This document shows positions 6,887 through 13,367 of a DNA stretch of 24,319 nucleotides, in pieces. The stretch comes from a virus, in the IMG/VR virus record IMGVR_UViG_3300032050_006276, positions 1 through 24,319 of that record; one strand, written 5' to 3'. The notes below the pieces were generated by a model. It saw only the letters and a program-made list of their open reading frames with translations, was not told where the DNA came from and did no database searches. A program made the position numbers and the translations under genes. Every line of letters starts with the position of its first letter. The stretch's first letter is position 1.

Positions 6887-7103
6887 TATGTCTTCAATTA
6901 CTTTAATTCCCTATAACAATCATTATTATATTAACCATAGAGATGACCAGGGCAAAGAGAAATGCTTGGGAAAAATTCCGTCATATTGCTTGCAAACAGC
7001 CGTGTGGTTCTATACACTAGAGAACATGGACGTATTCGTATTGGAGGATAACATGGACGCAATTGACGACTACTTTGAGCAGAAAATGAAGGATATCAAG
7101 TAA
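6879..7103 (+). CDS. hypothetical protein
   Basis: A 74-residue protein; a start at ATG 6888 (MSSITLIPYNNHYYINHRDD) suits the AAGGA ribosome site better than ATG 6879. The fold looks beta-rich, then helical and acidic (NMDAIDDYFEQKMKD). Its stop overlaps the next start by one base. Confidence 0.6.
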   Translation: MYDMSSITLIPYNNHYYINHRDDQGKEKCLGKIPSYCLQTAVWFYTLENMDVFVLEDNMDAIDDYFEQKMKDIK

Positions 7104-7591
7104 TGCAGGTGTTTCTCCCAGAGCGTAACTTCTCTGAATCTGCTTCTGTACTAGATCAGAAGCGCCTTGTCAAGCAGTTGCTTGAAGGTAGGCAGATCAT
7201 GACGATTCTTGTTGGCGAGAATAAAAGTAACGCCTGGGTAAACCACCCTGCTGTTCGTATGTTTAAAGGGCACCATGCAGCGCTTTACTCGTACCTTTTT
7301 GCGATTAGAACCGAAATGGAAAATCGCGGGTATAAGTGGGAGAATAACTGGGCAGAGATTGAGCGCATGATGCATAACAATTATCAGACCTATTCCCTGC
7401 CAAAATGGATGCAGGATGAGAGTACAATTACTAGCGTAGTAATTACTCATCGTGGTAGACTATATGAAAAGGCACCAGAATTGTACCCACAATATATTGC
7501 TGAGTATCAGTTCTACCGCAACCATGTGTGCTGTGATAGGTGTACCTATCATTGGCCCACGCATAAACTTATATGGAATGAGGAACTGTGA
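7103..7591 (+). CDS. Pyr_excise / MSMEG_6728-like pyrimidine-dimer repair protein
   Basis: The 162-residue protein aligns by eye with the T4 DenV-related Pyr_excise family as seen in Actinobacteria (MSMEG_6728 type): MQVFLPERNFSESASVLDQK, RLVKQLLEGRQI, WVNHPAVRMFKGHHAALYSY, EMENRGYKWE. Members are proposed to act on UV-damaged DNA. It would fit the DNA-damage-type promoters found in the leftward half, though it lies in the other transcription block. It is coupled by short overlaps on both sides. Confidence 0.82.
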   Translation: MQVFLPERNFSESASVLDQKRLVKQLLEGRQIMTILVGENKSNAWVNHPAVRMFKGHHAALYSYLFAIRTEMENRGYKWENNWAEIERMMHNNYQTYSLPKWMQDESTITSVVITHRGRLYEKAPELYPQYIAEYQFYRNHVCCDRCTYHWPTHKLIWNEEL

Positions 7592-8139
7592 ATTTTAGTG
7601 TAGGAGATGTTGTAGATTTTACTGACTCCACTACTGGATTTGTCTACCGTGGAGTTATTATTGATCATGTTCCAGGTAGAGATACCCGTGACTTAGGTAA
7701 AAGCAGCCCACTTAGGGAGTACCTCATGAAGTTTGACTACCCTTGGTATGGATATGATCGCGGCTGGGTAGCGAAAGAGGAACTAACTATGGTCAGATTT
7801 GCAAAGAATAGCCCGACAGTAACATATACATCTAGTACATGGACTAATAAGCCACTTAACGATAAGGAAAACATTAAGGTGACAGCATCAAATACTATTA
7901 ATGAATCTACAATTAGTGAAACTCCTGAGCGCCCCTGGACACCATACTATGTAACATCCGATGAGTTCTTTGACATTCTTAAGATAGCCTTTGATGACAC
8001 CTATGGTTCTAAGCACCGCTGGCATCCAGAGGACATGTATGTAAATGTCTCTTGTGTCCTAGAAGTAGTTTCAAATACCCTCGCCAATATGGTACGAATC
8101 AAGGCGGGTAGAGAATTGCAGGGAGTAAAAGAGCCGTGA
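7588..8139 (+). CDS. hypothetical protein with N-terminal SH3-like beta domain
   Basis: A 183-residue protein with a GTG start that overlaps the previous stop. Residues 1-70 (FSVGDVVDFTDSTTGFVYRG, WVAKEELTMV) look like a small beta barrel. A Ser/Thr/Asn-rich linker spans about 75-110. Residues 115-183 form a helical domain (FDILKIAFDDTYG, VVSNTLANMVRIKAG). No family recognised. Confidence 0.65.
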   Translation: MNFSVGDVVDFTDSTTGFVYRGVIIDHVPGRDTRDLGKSSPLREYLMKFDYPWYGYDRGWVAKEELTMVRFAKNSPTVTYTSSTWTNKPLNDKENIKVTASNTINESTISETPERPWTPYYVTSDEFFDILKIAFDDTYGSKHRWHPEDMYVNVSCVLEVVSNTLANMVRIKAGRELQGVKEP

Positions 8140-8321
8140 CTCCAGAACAGTATGTAGCCAATGCACTTATGAAAGTATGGTTTAAGAAAGGCCATAGCGA
8201 TAAGGAGTGGCTTGAGTCAGATGACGGTAAAGCATGGCTGGAGATCTCTCTCCTTGATGCACAGGTGGCAGTAGACGCCTATCAGGAATGGATTAGAATT
8301 TACGGAGATGATCTAAAGTAA
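8136..8321 (+). CDS. small hypothetical protein
   Basis: A 61-residue helical acidic protein (MTPEQYVANALMKVWFKKGH, AVDAYQEWIRIYG) with a GTG start in the GTGA overlap with the gene before. Its stop overlaps the next ATG. No family recognised. Confidence 0.6.
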   Translation: MTPEQYVANALMKVWFKKGHSDKEWLESDDGKAWLEISLLDAQVAVDAYQEWIRIYGDDLK

Positions 8322-8521
8322 TGTATATCAACTGCTGGCAGTGCAAGGAACAGGTCGATGCAATTTCAGCAGAGAAATATGTCTATCGTAATGTCATCCG
8401 TCAGATGGAAGACATGCTATGTGATTGGGCGCGGGAGAATGGAAACAACTGTGACTCCTATGACCATGACGACTGTAGAGTTTTACAAGTACTAATACAG
8501 GAATATAAGGGAAGACTATGA
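8321..8521 (+). CDS. small Cys-containing hypothetical protein
   Basis: A 66-residue protein with CWQC near the N-terminus and further Cys residues (MLCDWARENGNNC, DDC). It is mainly helical, possibly zinc binding. It overlaps both neighbours by 1-4 nt. Confidence 0.6.
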   Translation: MYINCWQCKEQVDAISAEKYVYRNVIRQMEDMLCDWARENGNNCDSYDHDDCRVLQVLIQEYKGRL

Positions 8522-8712
8522 AACTAAATGATTTAGAAGATATTGTAAGTCTCGTAGCAAAGGACTTCTTTGACTACAAGAATCCAGGATTCTCAGCAGT
8601 AGATAATCCTAAGAGTGTTCAGACAGCAATTGATGATACAGCATTTATTATTAATAAGTTTATCGGTTATTTTAATCAACTAGCAGAAGGTGAAGTAAAT
8701 GACGCAAGATGA
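8518..8712 (+). CDS. small hypothetical protein
   Basis: A 64-residue helical acidic protein (LEDIVSLVAKDFFDYKNPGF, AFIINKFIGYFNQLAEG), coupled by 4-nt and 14-nt overlaps. No family recognised. Confidence 0.58.
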   Translation: MKLNDLEDIVSLVAKDFFDYKNPGFSAVDNPKSVQTAIDDTAFIINKFIGYFNQLAEGEVNDAR

Positions 8713-8872
8713 AATTAGTGATCTCCTCCGCGATCTAGAGTCTGCTAGCAAGGACATTAAAAAGCAGACTGGTGGCAAGGGCGGCGAGGGGTCAGAAAAG
8801 AAGTATGGAATCGCCTACGCTGCTTGTGTAAAGGCAGGAATCAAGCCTCCACTACGCAGTAAGTACCGCTAG
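8699..8872 (+). CDS. small basic conserved-type phage protein
   Basis: A 57-residue ORF beginning in the end of the previous gene: a helical acidic start (DEISDLLRDLESASKDI), a Gly/Lys linker, then YGIAYAACVKAGIKPPLRSK as a compact C-terminus of a type I associate with small actinophage proteins. It is the last gene before a promoter gap. Function unknown. Confidence 0.6.
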   Translation: MTQDEISDLLRDLESASKDIKKQTGGKGGEGSEKKYGIAYAACVKAGIKPPLRSKYR

Positions 8873-8892
8873 ATCTAAGATTAATCCTCTGA

Positions 8893-8901
8893 TGTTATAC
8901 T
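8893..8901 (+). promoter_or_regulatory. extended -10 promoter for the membrane protein gene
   Basis: TGT-TATACT lies in the short gap before ATG 8920, which also has a strong GGGGAGGTGAAGTT ribosome site. No convincing -35 box is present, so it would depend on the extended -10. Confidence 0.55.
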
Positions 8902-8919
8902 GAAAGGGGAGGTGAAGTT

Positions 8920-9279
8920 ATGCTTAATGAAAATAATGTAAGCATGTATGATTATTTAAACACTCGTTTAGATGATATGTATAAAGCATTTGGTCAAAGG
9001 TTTGAATCTAACGAGCGTCAGGTAGATCGGGCAGAACGTTCTTTAAATGAAAGATTAGCGTCTGTTAATGAATTTAGGTTAGTTCTGACTGATCAGCAAA
9101 AACTTTTAGTAAATAGAACAGAGTACAAGGATCTGATAGATCGGGTAGACCGCCTAGAATCTAGGGTAAGCCTGTCAGAAGGTCGTGGCAAAGGAATATC
9201 TGCCAGTTGGGGGTATTTAGTAGGGGCCATTGGTCTGATCGTAGGATTTATAACAATATTTAGTATAGATATAATATAA
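8920..9279 (+). CDS. coiled-coil membrane protein, holin-like layout
   Basis: The 119-residue protein has a long charged helical region (residues 10-85, repeated RxERSLNERL and DRVDRLESRV patterns) and one C-terminal membrane segment (SWGYLVGAIGLIVGFITIF). Phages often carry such C-tail-anchored coiled-coil proteins near lysis or receptor genes, but holin activity cannot be inferred from this alone. It has its own promoter and a strong terminator, so it forms a one-gene unit. Confidence 0.75.
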   Translation: MLNENNVSMYDYLNTRLDDMYKAFGQRFESNERQVDRAERSLNERLASVNEFRLVLTDQQKLLVNRTEYKDLIDRVDRLESRVSLSEGRGKGISASWGYLVGAIGLIVGFITIFSIDII

Positions 9280-9283
9280 CTAG

Positions 9284-9315
9284 CCCGTATGCATAGCATA
9301 CGGGTTTAGTTATTT
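9284..9315 (+). terminator. Rho-independent terminator
   Basis: A perfect 9-bp stem CCCGTATGC / GCATACGGG with a 3-nt loop (9284-9304) is followed by TTTAGTTATTTTT, just after the membrane protein stop. Confidence 0.85.
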
Positions 9316-9390
9316 TTGACCAGTCAATTATTTTTTGACCAATAAATGATTAGACGATTGTCCTATTTACGAAGATTATGTGGATTTCTA

Positions 9391-9399
9391 TGTTATAAT
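9391..9399 (+). promoter_or_regulatory. extended -10 promoter of the surface protein/sortase unit
   Basis: TGT-TATAAT is the best -10 in the 172-nt gap between terminator and gene. Transcription would start near 9406, just before an inverted repeat that pairs with the start codon region. Confidence 0.6.
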
Positions 9400-9408
9400 T
9401 AATATATA

Positions 9409-9456
9409 GGCACCCCATTCCTATACAAATAAAATATAAGGAGATTTAGGGGTGCC
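9409..9456 (+). promoter_or_regulatory. 5'-UTR inverted repeat covering the GTG start
   Basis: GGCACCCC (9409-9416) is perfectly complementary to GGGGTGCC (9449-9456), which contains the GTG start codon 9452-9454. The AAGGAGA ribosome site lies in the loop between them. If formed, the hairpin would mask the start codon and reduce initiation. Confidence 0.5.
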
Positions 9457-10021
9457 AGAAAATACCAGAAACTTAATAATTTGGATCGTTATTGCAGCAA
9501 TATTTACTATTACTGTAGGAGCGATACTTTTCATGTTTAATAGCAATGCAAATGCGGGTGGCGGCAAGGTTAGAATATGCCACGCCACCGCTTCAGATAA
9601 AAATCCATATGTAAATATAGAAATAGATGCATCAAGTATTGAGAATCCTAATGATAAGAAATATTTGAATGGACACGGAGATCACGAAAAGGATATTATT
9701 CCTCCGTTCACATTTGGAGAATCAGAATTTTTGGGGTTAAACTGGGACGATACAGGTCAAATGATTTGGAAGAATGACTGTAAGGTTGTTATTCCAGAGC
9801 CAACACCTAGTCCCACTCCAACGGAGCCAACACCAACACCGACTCCAACGGAACCAACTCCAACGCCAACACCAACGGAACCAACACCGACTCCAACACC
9901 AACGGAGCCTACGCCAAATCCGACTGAGCCAACACCAACGCCAACGGAGCCTAATCCAACTCCAACGGATATTCCAGCAGGCGGCGGGGGCATGGCGGTG
10001 AAAGTTCCTGCTTTAAAATAA
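9452..10021 (+). CDS. membrane-anchored surface protein with Pro/Thr linker, 0-frame part of a sortase fusion
   Basis: The 189-residue protein (GTG start after AAGGAGATTTAGGG) has an N-terminal membrane segment (residues 6-29), then a conserved actinobacterial extracellular module (RICHATASDKNPYVNIEID, GHGDHEKDIIPPF; residues 42-90), then a Pro/Thr/Glu repeat linker (about 115-178), and ends MAVKVPALK. That last peptide is the first beta strand of a sortase core (IPAL.V), and the rest of the sortase follows in the -1 frame. The stop is directly preceded by the slippery heptamer T TTA AAA. It is therefore probably the zero-frame part of a membrane-anchored sortase, class E/F-like in layout. 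Confidence 0.8.
   Translation: MPENTRNLIIWIVIAAIFTITVGAILFMFNSNANAGGGKVRICHATASDKNPYVNIEIDASSIENPNDKKYLNGHGDHEKDIIPPFTFGESEFLGLNWDDTGQMIWKNDCKVVIPEPTPSPTPTEPTPTPTPTEPTPTPTPTEPTPTPTPTEPTPNPTEPTPTPTEPNPTPTDIPAGGGGMAVKVPALK
9793..9970 (+). repeat. Pro-Thr-Glu coding repeat
   Basis: Tandem copies of short units coding PTPTEP or TPTPTP (for example CCAACACCAACGGAGCC variants) encode the extracellular linker. The high A/C content creates mirror ORFs on the other frames and strand, which I treat as artefacts. Confidence 0.85.
10012..10018 (+). other. candidate -1 ribosomal frameshift site (T TTA AAA)
   Basis: The heptamer TTTAAAA is in the X XXY YYZ phase required for a simultaneous -1 slip (GCT TTA AAA TAA). 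The zero-frame stop follows at once. Slipping gives VPALK-IKASIVPVGV, the continuous N-terminal part of a sortase domain. A purine-rich GGCGGTGAAAG lies just upstream. A weak stem (10026-10031 with 10063-10068) lies 7 nt downstream. Confidence 0.6.
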
Positions 10022-10062
10022 AGGCTTCCATCGTCCCAGTTGGAGTAACATCCAGCAATTCA

Positions 10063-10476
10063 ATGGAAATACCAGAAGACATATCGAAGGTAGGCTGGTA
10101 TAAATATAGAGCGGCCCCTGGCTCTAATGGGGGGTCTACAATCCTCGTGAGTCACCGCGATGGAGTGGGTCCAGAGCCAGGGGCTTTCTATAAACTAGAA
10201 ACGCTTCAAATGGGGGATGAAGTGTTCGTTTCTAATAACAATTATACAATAAAATATTCCATATCGGACATTTTTTTGATCAAAAAGTCAAAATTATTTA
10301 AAAAGTCTGATCTAATTTTTGATGACGATGGAGCGCCAAAATTAGTTATGATCACATGCGGCGGCGGATATGATTTTGAAAAACTCTCATATAAGAAAAA
10401 TGTTATAGTAATAGCAAAACCCTTGGCTATATCAAATACTCTAGGGTATACTAATAAATATAAAACTTCTTCATGA
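10063..10476 (+). CDS. sortase catalytic domain, -1 frame part of the fusion
   Basis: Read from ATG 10063 the product is 137 residues: VGWYKYRAAPG, then STILVSHRDG with catalytic His H31, then a GDEVFV strand, then LVMITCGGGYD with catalytic Cys C99, then YKKNVIVIA. The catalytic Arg expected near this last strand appears to be Lys. The domain lacks its first strands when begun at ATG; the frame is open upstream and encodes KASIVPVGVTSSNS, the missing part. Sortases attach proteins to cell-wall peptidoglycan or polymerise pilins. As a -1 fusion with the upstream ORF the protein would be about 341 residues with membrane anchor and linker. Confidence 0.78.
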   Translation: MEIPEDISKVGWYKYRAAPGSNGGSTILVSHRDGVGPEPGAFYKLETLQMGDEVFVSNNNYTIKYSISDIFLIKKSKLFKKSDLIFDDDGAPKLVMITCGGGYDFEKLSYKKNVIVIAKPLAISNTLGYTNKYKTSS

Positions 10477-10491
10477 GAGAAAGAGAAATTA

Positions 10492-10689
10492 GTGAAAAGT
10501 CCATGCACCAGCCCTAAGCATTCTGAGTACTCATGCCTCATAAAGTGGGGAGTAAGCAGTAAAAAGTTTGGTGTAGATAAGTGGTGTAATGGATGCATAG
10601 AACATCATAATAAGTCTCATATAGTGCAGGAATACCTGAAAAATATACCCGCGAATGAGCCGAAAAAGAAGAACAGGAAAGCCGCATGA
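10492..10689 (+). CDS. small Cys-containing hypothetical protein
   Basis: A 65-residue protein, GTG start, with C5, C15 and CNGC (residues 32-35) and a lysine-rich end (PKKKNRKAA), suggesting a small zinc-binding nucleic-acid protein. It lies 15 nt after the sortase and overlaps the next start by 4 nt. Confidence 0.6.
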   Translation: MKSPCTSPKHSEYSCLIKWGVSSKKFGVDKWCNGCIEHHNKSHIVQEYLKNIPANEPKKKNRKAA

Positions 10690-10928
10690 GAAAGTTCGCC
10701 ATAGTAACAGGCCGTTGGTACGGCGTATGGGCGTGGATTTGGTATGCAGATGTAATGCAGGAATCAGATGATGTGCCATATCGTACATTTAATGCTCTGT
10801 CAAAGAAGGGGGCATTGAGAAAGTCTCGTCGTTATATTCGTAGACTTACTTCACCCATTGAAGATAAAAAAGCATCTGTTTATGTGTATGATGAAAGTAC
10901 ACTTAAATTGGATGAGATTGAAATATGA
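10686..10928 (+). CDS. hypothetical basic protein
   Basis: An 80-residue protein with a Trp-rich start (MRKFAIVTGRWYGVWAWIWY) and a central basic helix (KKGALRKSRRYIRRL). ATGA overlaps on both sides couple it to the oxygenase downstream. No family recognised. Confidence 0.6.
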   Translation: MRKFAIVTGRWYGVWAWIWYADVMQESDDVPYRTFNALSKKGALRKSRRYIRRLTSPIEDKKASVYVYDESTLKLDEIEI

Positions 10929-11500
10929 ATGTAGTTTATCAAGATAACTTCCTTACTCCAGAAGAGATCGAATTCTGCCTGTCATTTTATGACAAGATAG
11001 ATAAAGAGATTGGCTGGGAATCTAGCGAAATAGATTTCTGGGAGGGAAGAGTGTTCGATGTGTCCAACATCATGGACAAGTTGGGTGACAGGTCTGCATA
11101 CGGATCATTCATTAAGATCTTAAAGCGTATGCAGGATTTTATCATGTCACAGTTCGATCTCACTGAGACCGTATACCCAGACACCATGCAGTTGGTCAAG
11201 TGGATGGAGGGTTCTTATCAGCCCCCCCACGCTGACAATGCAGAGTTAGATGGGACAGACAATTATACGCCGTGGCGTCTATATTCTGGGATTTTATATC
11301 TCAATGATGACTATGAAGGCGGTCAGACGTACTTTAGCAACTATGATTATGAAGTAGAGCCCAAGGCGGGTCGTATTGCTATTTTCTATGGTGATCTTGA
11401 TCACGAACATGGTGTGAGAGAGATCACAAGCGGGGAAAGAAAGACCATTGTCACCTTTTGGTGCCATGCATTTTTAAATAAATCACTTAGGTTAGGATAA
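10925..11500 (+). CDS. 2OG-Fe(II) oxygenase, prolyl-4-hydroxylase-like
   Basis: The 191-residue protein contains the complete 2OG/Fe(II) core: H102-x-D104 in PPHADN, YLNDDYEGGQTYF, PKAGRIAIFYGD, the second metal His in DHEHGV (H160 or H162) and Arg R172 in GERKTIVTFW. This layout is that of prolyl-4-hydroxylase-like enzymes seen in cyanophages and actinophages; the target is unknown. It is distinct in sequence from the oxygenase at 2-538. Confidence 0.88.
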   Translation: MNVVYQDNFLTPEEIEFCLSFYDKIDKEIGWESSEIDFWEGRVFDVSNIMDKLGDRSAYGSFIKILKRMQDFIMSQFDLTETVYPDTMQLVKWMEGSYQPPHADNAELDGTDNYTPWRLYSGILYLNDDYEGGQTYFSNYDYEVEPKAGRIAIFYGDLDHEHGVREITSGERKTIVTFWCHAFLNKSLRLG

Positions 11501-11502
11501 TT

Positions 11503-11619
11503 ATGTTTAGTTTTGTAGGAGATGCCGTCAATTCGGTAGTAGATAGAATTGTAGATTGGGTTTTACCTCTGGATGAGGATATCTGGAAATGGCATGATGA
11601 AGATGGCGAGATTAATTAA
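11503..11619 (+). CDS. small amphipathic hypothetical protein
   Basis: A 38-residue ORF (MFSFVGDAVNSVVDRIVDWV, then an acidic tail ending DGEIN) that follows the oxygenase by 2 nt. An amphipathic or membrane-associated helix is likely. It fills an otherwise empty gap, which supports it. Confidence 0.5.
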   Translation: MFSFVGDAVNSVVDRIVDWVLPLDEDIWKWHDEDGEIN

Positions 11620-11761
11620 GTATCTTCTCTTCTTGGTACTGGTATTTGTTCTCACATTTACCTGTACAAGTCTCACTCTTAAATCAAATAGAAAGCACTA
11701 CAGACGAAATGATGCACAAATACTTCACAGAAATAAGTACCAAGTCATCCACGCTCTCTGA
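11594..11761 (+). CDS. possible small membrane protein overlapping the next gene
   Basis: From ATG 11594 the frame encodes MMKMARLIKYLLFLVLVFVL followed by TFTCTSL, a clear hydrophobic segment, then a basic tail. It overlaps the next oxygenase gene by about 116 nt if that gene starts at TTG 11646. The strong hydrophobic stretch lies mostly outside the overlap. It may be real, with the downstream gene starting later (ATG 11709), or the tail may be chance. Confidence 0.4.
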   Translation: MMKMARLIKYLLFLVLVFVLTFTCTSLTLKSNRKHYRRNDAQILHRNKYQVIHAL

Positions 11762-12227
11762 GTATTTTAAATCTGGAGAGGCTAGGGAGGCTCACCTGTC
11801 TGGATATATTGGGTGGGATGGATTCCTACTGGAACCAGATATTTATTTGTCAGAGCCCTTCCTAGAGGCCATAAACGAGCAATTTCCTATTAGGTTCGGA
11901 GGCATCATAAAAATGGCTCCCAGGATGGTATACAAGTGGCATCAAGATCGTGACAGGAAGGGCGGGATAAATATGCTCCTTACTGCTAATGATAGTAGCC
12001 ATTGTCTATTCACAGCACATGATAGTGAAGAAACCTTGCAGTTAGAAGTATCAGAGTTGTACTATAAAGAAGATACGTTCTACTTGTTCAATACCCAAGA
12101 ACGTCATATGGTATTGAATCTAGATAAGCCAAGGTATCTATTTTCTATTGAGTTTGAGGATCATCCTCCGTATGGAGCATTAGTGAAATGGGCAAATAAA
12201 AATGGATGGACAGATGAGTCAAAATAG
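11646..12227 (+). CDS. aspartyl/asparaginyl beta-hydroxylase-like 2OG oxygenase
   Basis: The protein (193 residues from TTG 11646, shorter from ATG 11709) has the cupin-type 2OG signature of Asp/Asn hydroxylases: YKWHQDRDRKGGINMLL (H-x-D), SHCLF, LFNTQERHMVLN with the second His, and PRYLFSIEF with the 2OG Arg. TTG 11646 keeps the plausible start HLPVQVSLLNQIE but has no ribosome site. This is the third oxygenase in the block and of a different subfamily from the other two. Substrate unknown. Confidence 0.75.
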   Translation: MFSHLPVQVSLLNQIESTTDEMMHKYFTEISTKSSTLSEYFKSGEAREAHLSGYIGWDGFLLEPDIYLSEPFLEAINEQFPIRFGGIIKMAPRMVYKWHQDRDRKGGINMLLTANDSSHCLFTAHDSEETLQLEVSELYYKEDTFYLFNTQERHMVLNLDKPRYLFSIEFEDHPPYGALVKWANKNGWTDESK

Positions 12228-12333
12228 TGAGCCATCTACAGATGGTTGTCTCACCACATTTCTGGGCGGGTGCTTTACGATTACCCTTATCAGTATAGTA
12301 ATAGTAAGTATACTAGGATGGATCTTCACATGA
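12214..12333 (+). CDS. small membrane protein
   Basis: A 39-residue ORF: a short polar start (MSQNSEPSTDGC) and one membrane segment (FTITLISIVIVSILGWIF). It overlaps the oxygenase end by 14 nt and the next ATG by 4 nt. Function unknown; its position at the end of the rightward block beside another mini membrane protein is notable. Confidence 0.58.
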   Translation: MSQNSEPSTDGCLTTFLGGCFTITLISIVIVSILGWIFT

Positions 12334-12425
12334 ACACAAGACAGACAATAGGATGGATTCTTTACTCTTTGGGCTGTATTATTGTCGCCATTACTTTGGG
12401 TGAATTGCTTAAACTTGTGTATTAA
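12330..12425 (+). CDS. small membrane protein, last rightward gene
   Basis: A 31-residue ORF (MNTRQTIGWILYSLGCIIVA, then ITLGELL) with one membrane segment, coupled by ATGA to the gene before. It is the last rightward gene; DnaA boxes begin 3 nt after its stop. Confidence 0.55.
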   Translation: MNTRQTIGWILYSLGCIIVAITLGELLKLVY

Positions 12426-13019
12426 TCTGTGGATAAGTTGTGCATAACTTATTACAAAATGTGGATAACACCCTACACATATATAAATAATATGTTAGGT
12501 GTAATGGGGCCACATACCCCCGCCATCGTAATGTCAAGGAAAATGGGACACTTTTATATAATTCCAAGGAAATATCCCACCATTTTATTTAATTATGGGA
12601 TATTCTGTAAAATTCTGGGAAAAAATAGGGTCCATCGTAATATGCCCAAAAGTTATCCACAGTTGTGGATAAAATGTGGGCGGGATGTGCAAATGGTATC
12701 CTATCTATTGGTTATATAGTAGTGTAAGGGTATTATTACATGATAGGATAGTAAGGATATCATCACATTCCCGCCAATTTATCATTTGTAGAATTTATCC
12801 CACATCTATAATAAGTTACCCATTGTGTAAATAATCTGACACACTATGTACATGTGGATAACTTGTGGATAATATCGCAGAATTTCTGCGAATTTTTTTA
12901 TGCCGTCGTAATGTCTAATAAATTAAAAATATCGGGCTACCCCGGAAAATTCTGGGAAAAAATATGATCCTTCGTAATATGCTTGACAAAATAAAATAGG
13001 CGGGGTGCCCCGCCCCTAC
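12426..13019 (+). other. candidate replication origin with DnaA-box cluster
   Basis: This 594-nt AT-rich non-coding stretch holds six perfect DnaA boxes (TTATCCACA or its complement): 12428-12436, 12460-12468, 12653-12661, 12664-12672, 12853-12861 and 12864-12872, plus TGTGCATAA at 12439. Two pairs have an 11-nt period. There is also a perfect 9-bp inverted repeat (AATATCCCA 12571, TGGGATATT 12596), and a 34-nt direct repeat with 3 mismatches (12612-12645 and 12949-12982). It lies where rightward and leftward genes converge. No gene is credible inside it. Confidence 0.7.
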
Positions 13020-13031
13020 CTATTTGTCAAG
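12982..13031 (-). terminator. TTGACAA-bounded terminator module M1
   Basis: Outer arms CTTGACAAA / TTTGTCAAG enclose GGCGGGG-TG-CCCCGCC, followed on the minus strand by TATTTTATTTT. The outer arm codes the last residues of the gene at 13020 (LDK-stop). A TCGTAAT box lies just beyond at 12972. Confidence 0.75.
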
Positions 13032-13247
13032 TAGAAATTGGACGAAGGAAGTAATTTTTTCATCTGTCCAGGTTGAAGATGCGGCACACTGGGAGGCAGG
13101 GAAAAGAATATCAAACTGAATAGCCTTCTCTGCTGACCATTCATAATTCTTTACCATGTTATCCCTCACGCTAGGAGATGAGGAGTTGGAGATAATAGAG
13201 AGTGCCTGCTCCCTAGTCATTGTGATGAACTCATATGTGTTATTCAT
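13020..13247 (-). CDS. hypothetical protein, predicted leaderless
   Basis: From ATG 13247 the product is 75 residues (MNNTYEFITMTREQALSIIS, ending SFVQFLLDK). Upstream in-frame ATG 13253 and GTG 13262 overlap the -10 hexamer TATAGT, so they would lie before the transcript start; ATG 13247 lies exactly 6 nt after the hexamer. The fold is helical. Its stop codon is inside terminator module M1. No family recognised. Confidence 0.65.
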   Translation of the reverse strand: MNNTYEFITMTREQALSIISNSSSPSVRDNMVKNYEWSAEKAIQFDILFPASQCAASSTWTDEKITSFVQFLLDK

Positions 13248-13253
13248 ACTCAT

Positions 13254-13276
13254 ACTATACACCCGCCCCCTGACAT
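13254..13276 (-). promoter_or_regulatory. PafBC/RecA-NDp-like promoter P1
   Basis: ATGTCAGGG - N8 - TATAGT on the minus strand. The start ATG 13247 follows after 6 nt (leaderless). The third triplet differs from most copies. Confidence 0.65.
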
Positions 13277-13367
13277 TGTAAAGGAAAATGGTTGGCTGCT
13301 AGGAATTCTGAGGCTCCTGCTTTATTGAACGACTTGGGCGTCCCCTGATAGCCGCACCAACCTACTT

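Noticed and set aside
9757-10001. ORFs on both strands across the Pro/Thr repeat
   Set aside because: They arise from the A/C-rich repeat in other frames; low-complexity products (VGVGVGS, QRQHQR) and no ribosome sites.
12429-12719. 96-codon rightward ORF through the DnaA-box region
   Set aside because: Composed of box repeats and AT-rich sequence, no ribosome site, odd product; non-coding origin explains it better.
12426-13019. CRISPR array in the repeat-rich gap
   Set aside because: Repeats are irregularly spaced DnaA boxes and TCGTAAT elements, with no regular repeat-spacer unit.
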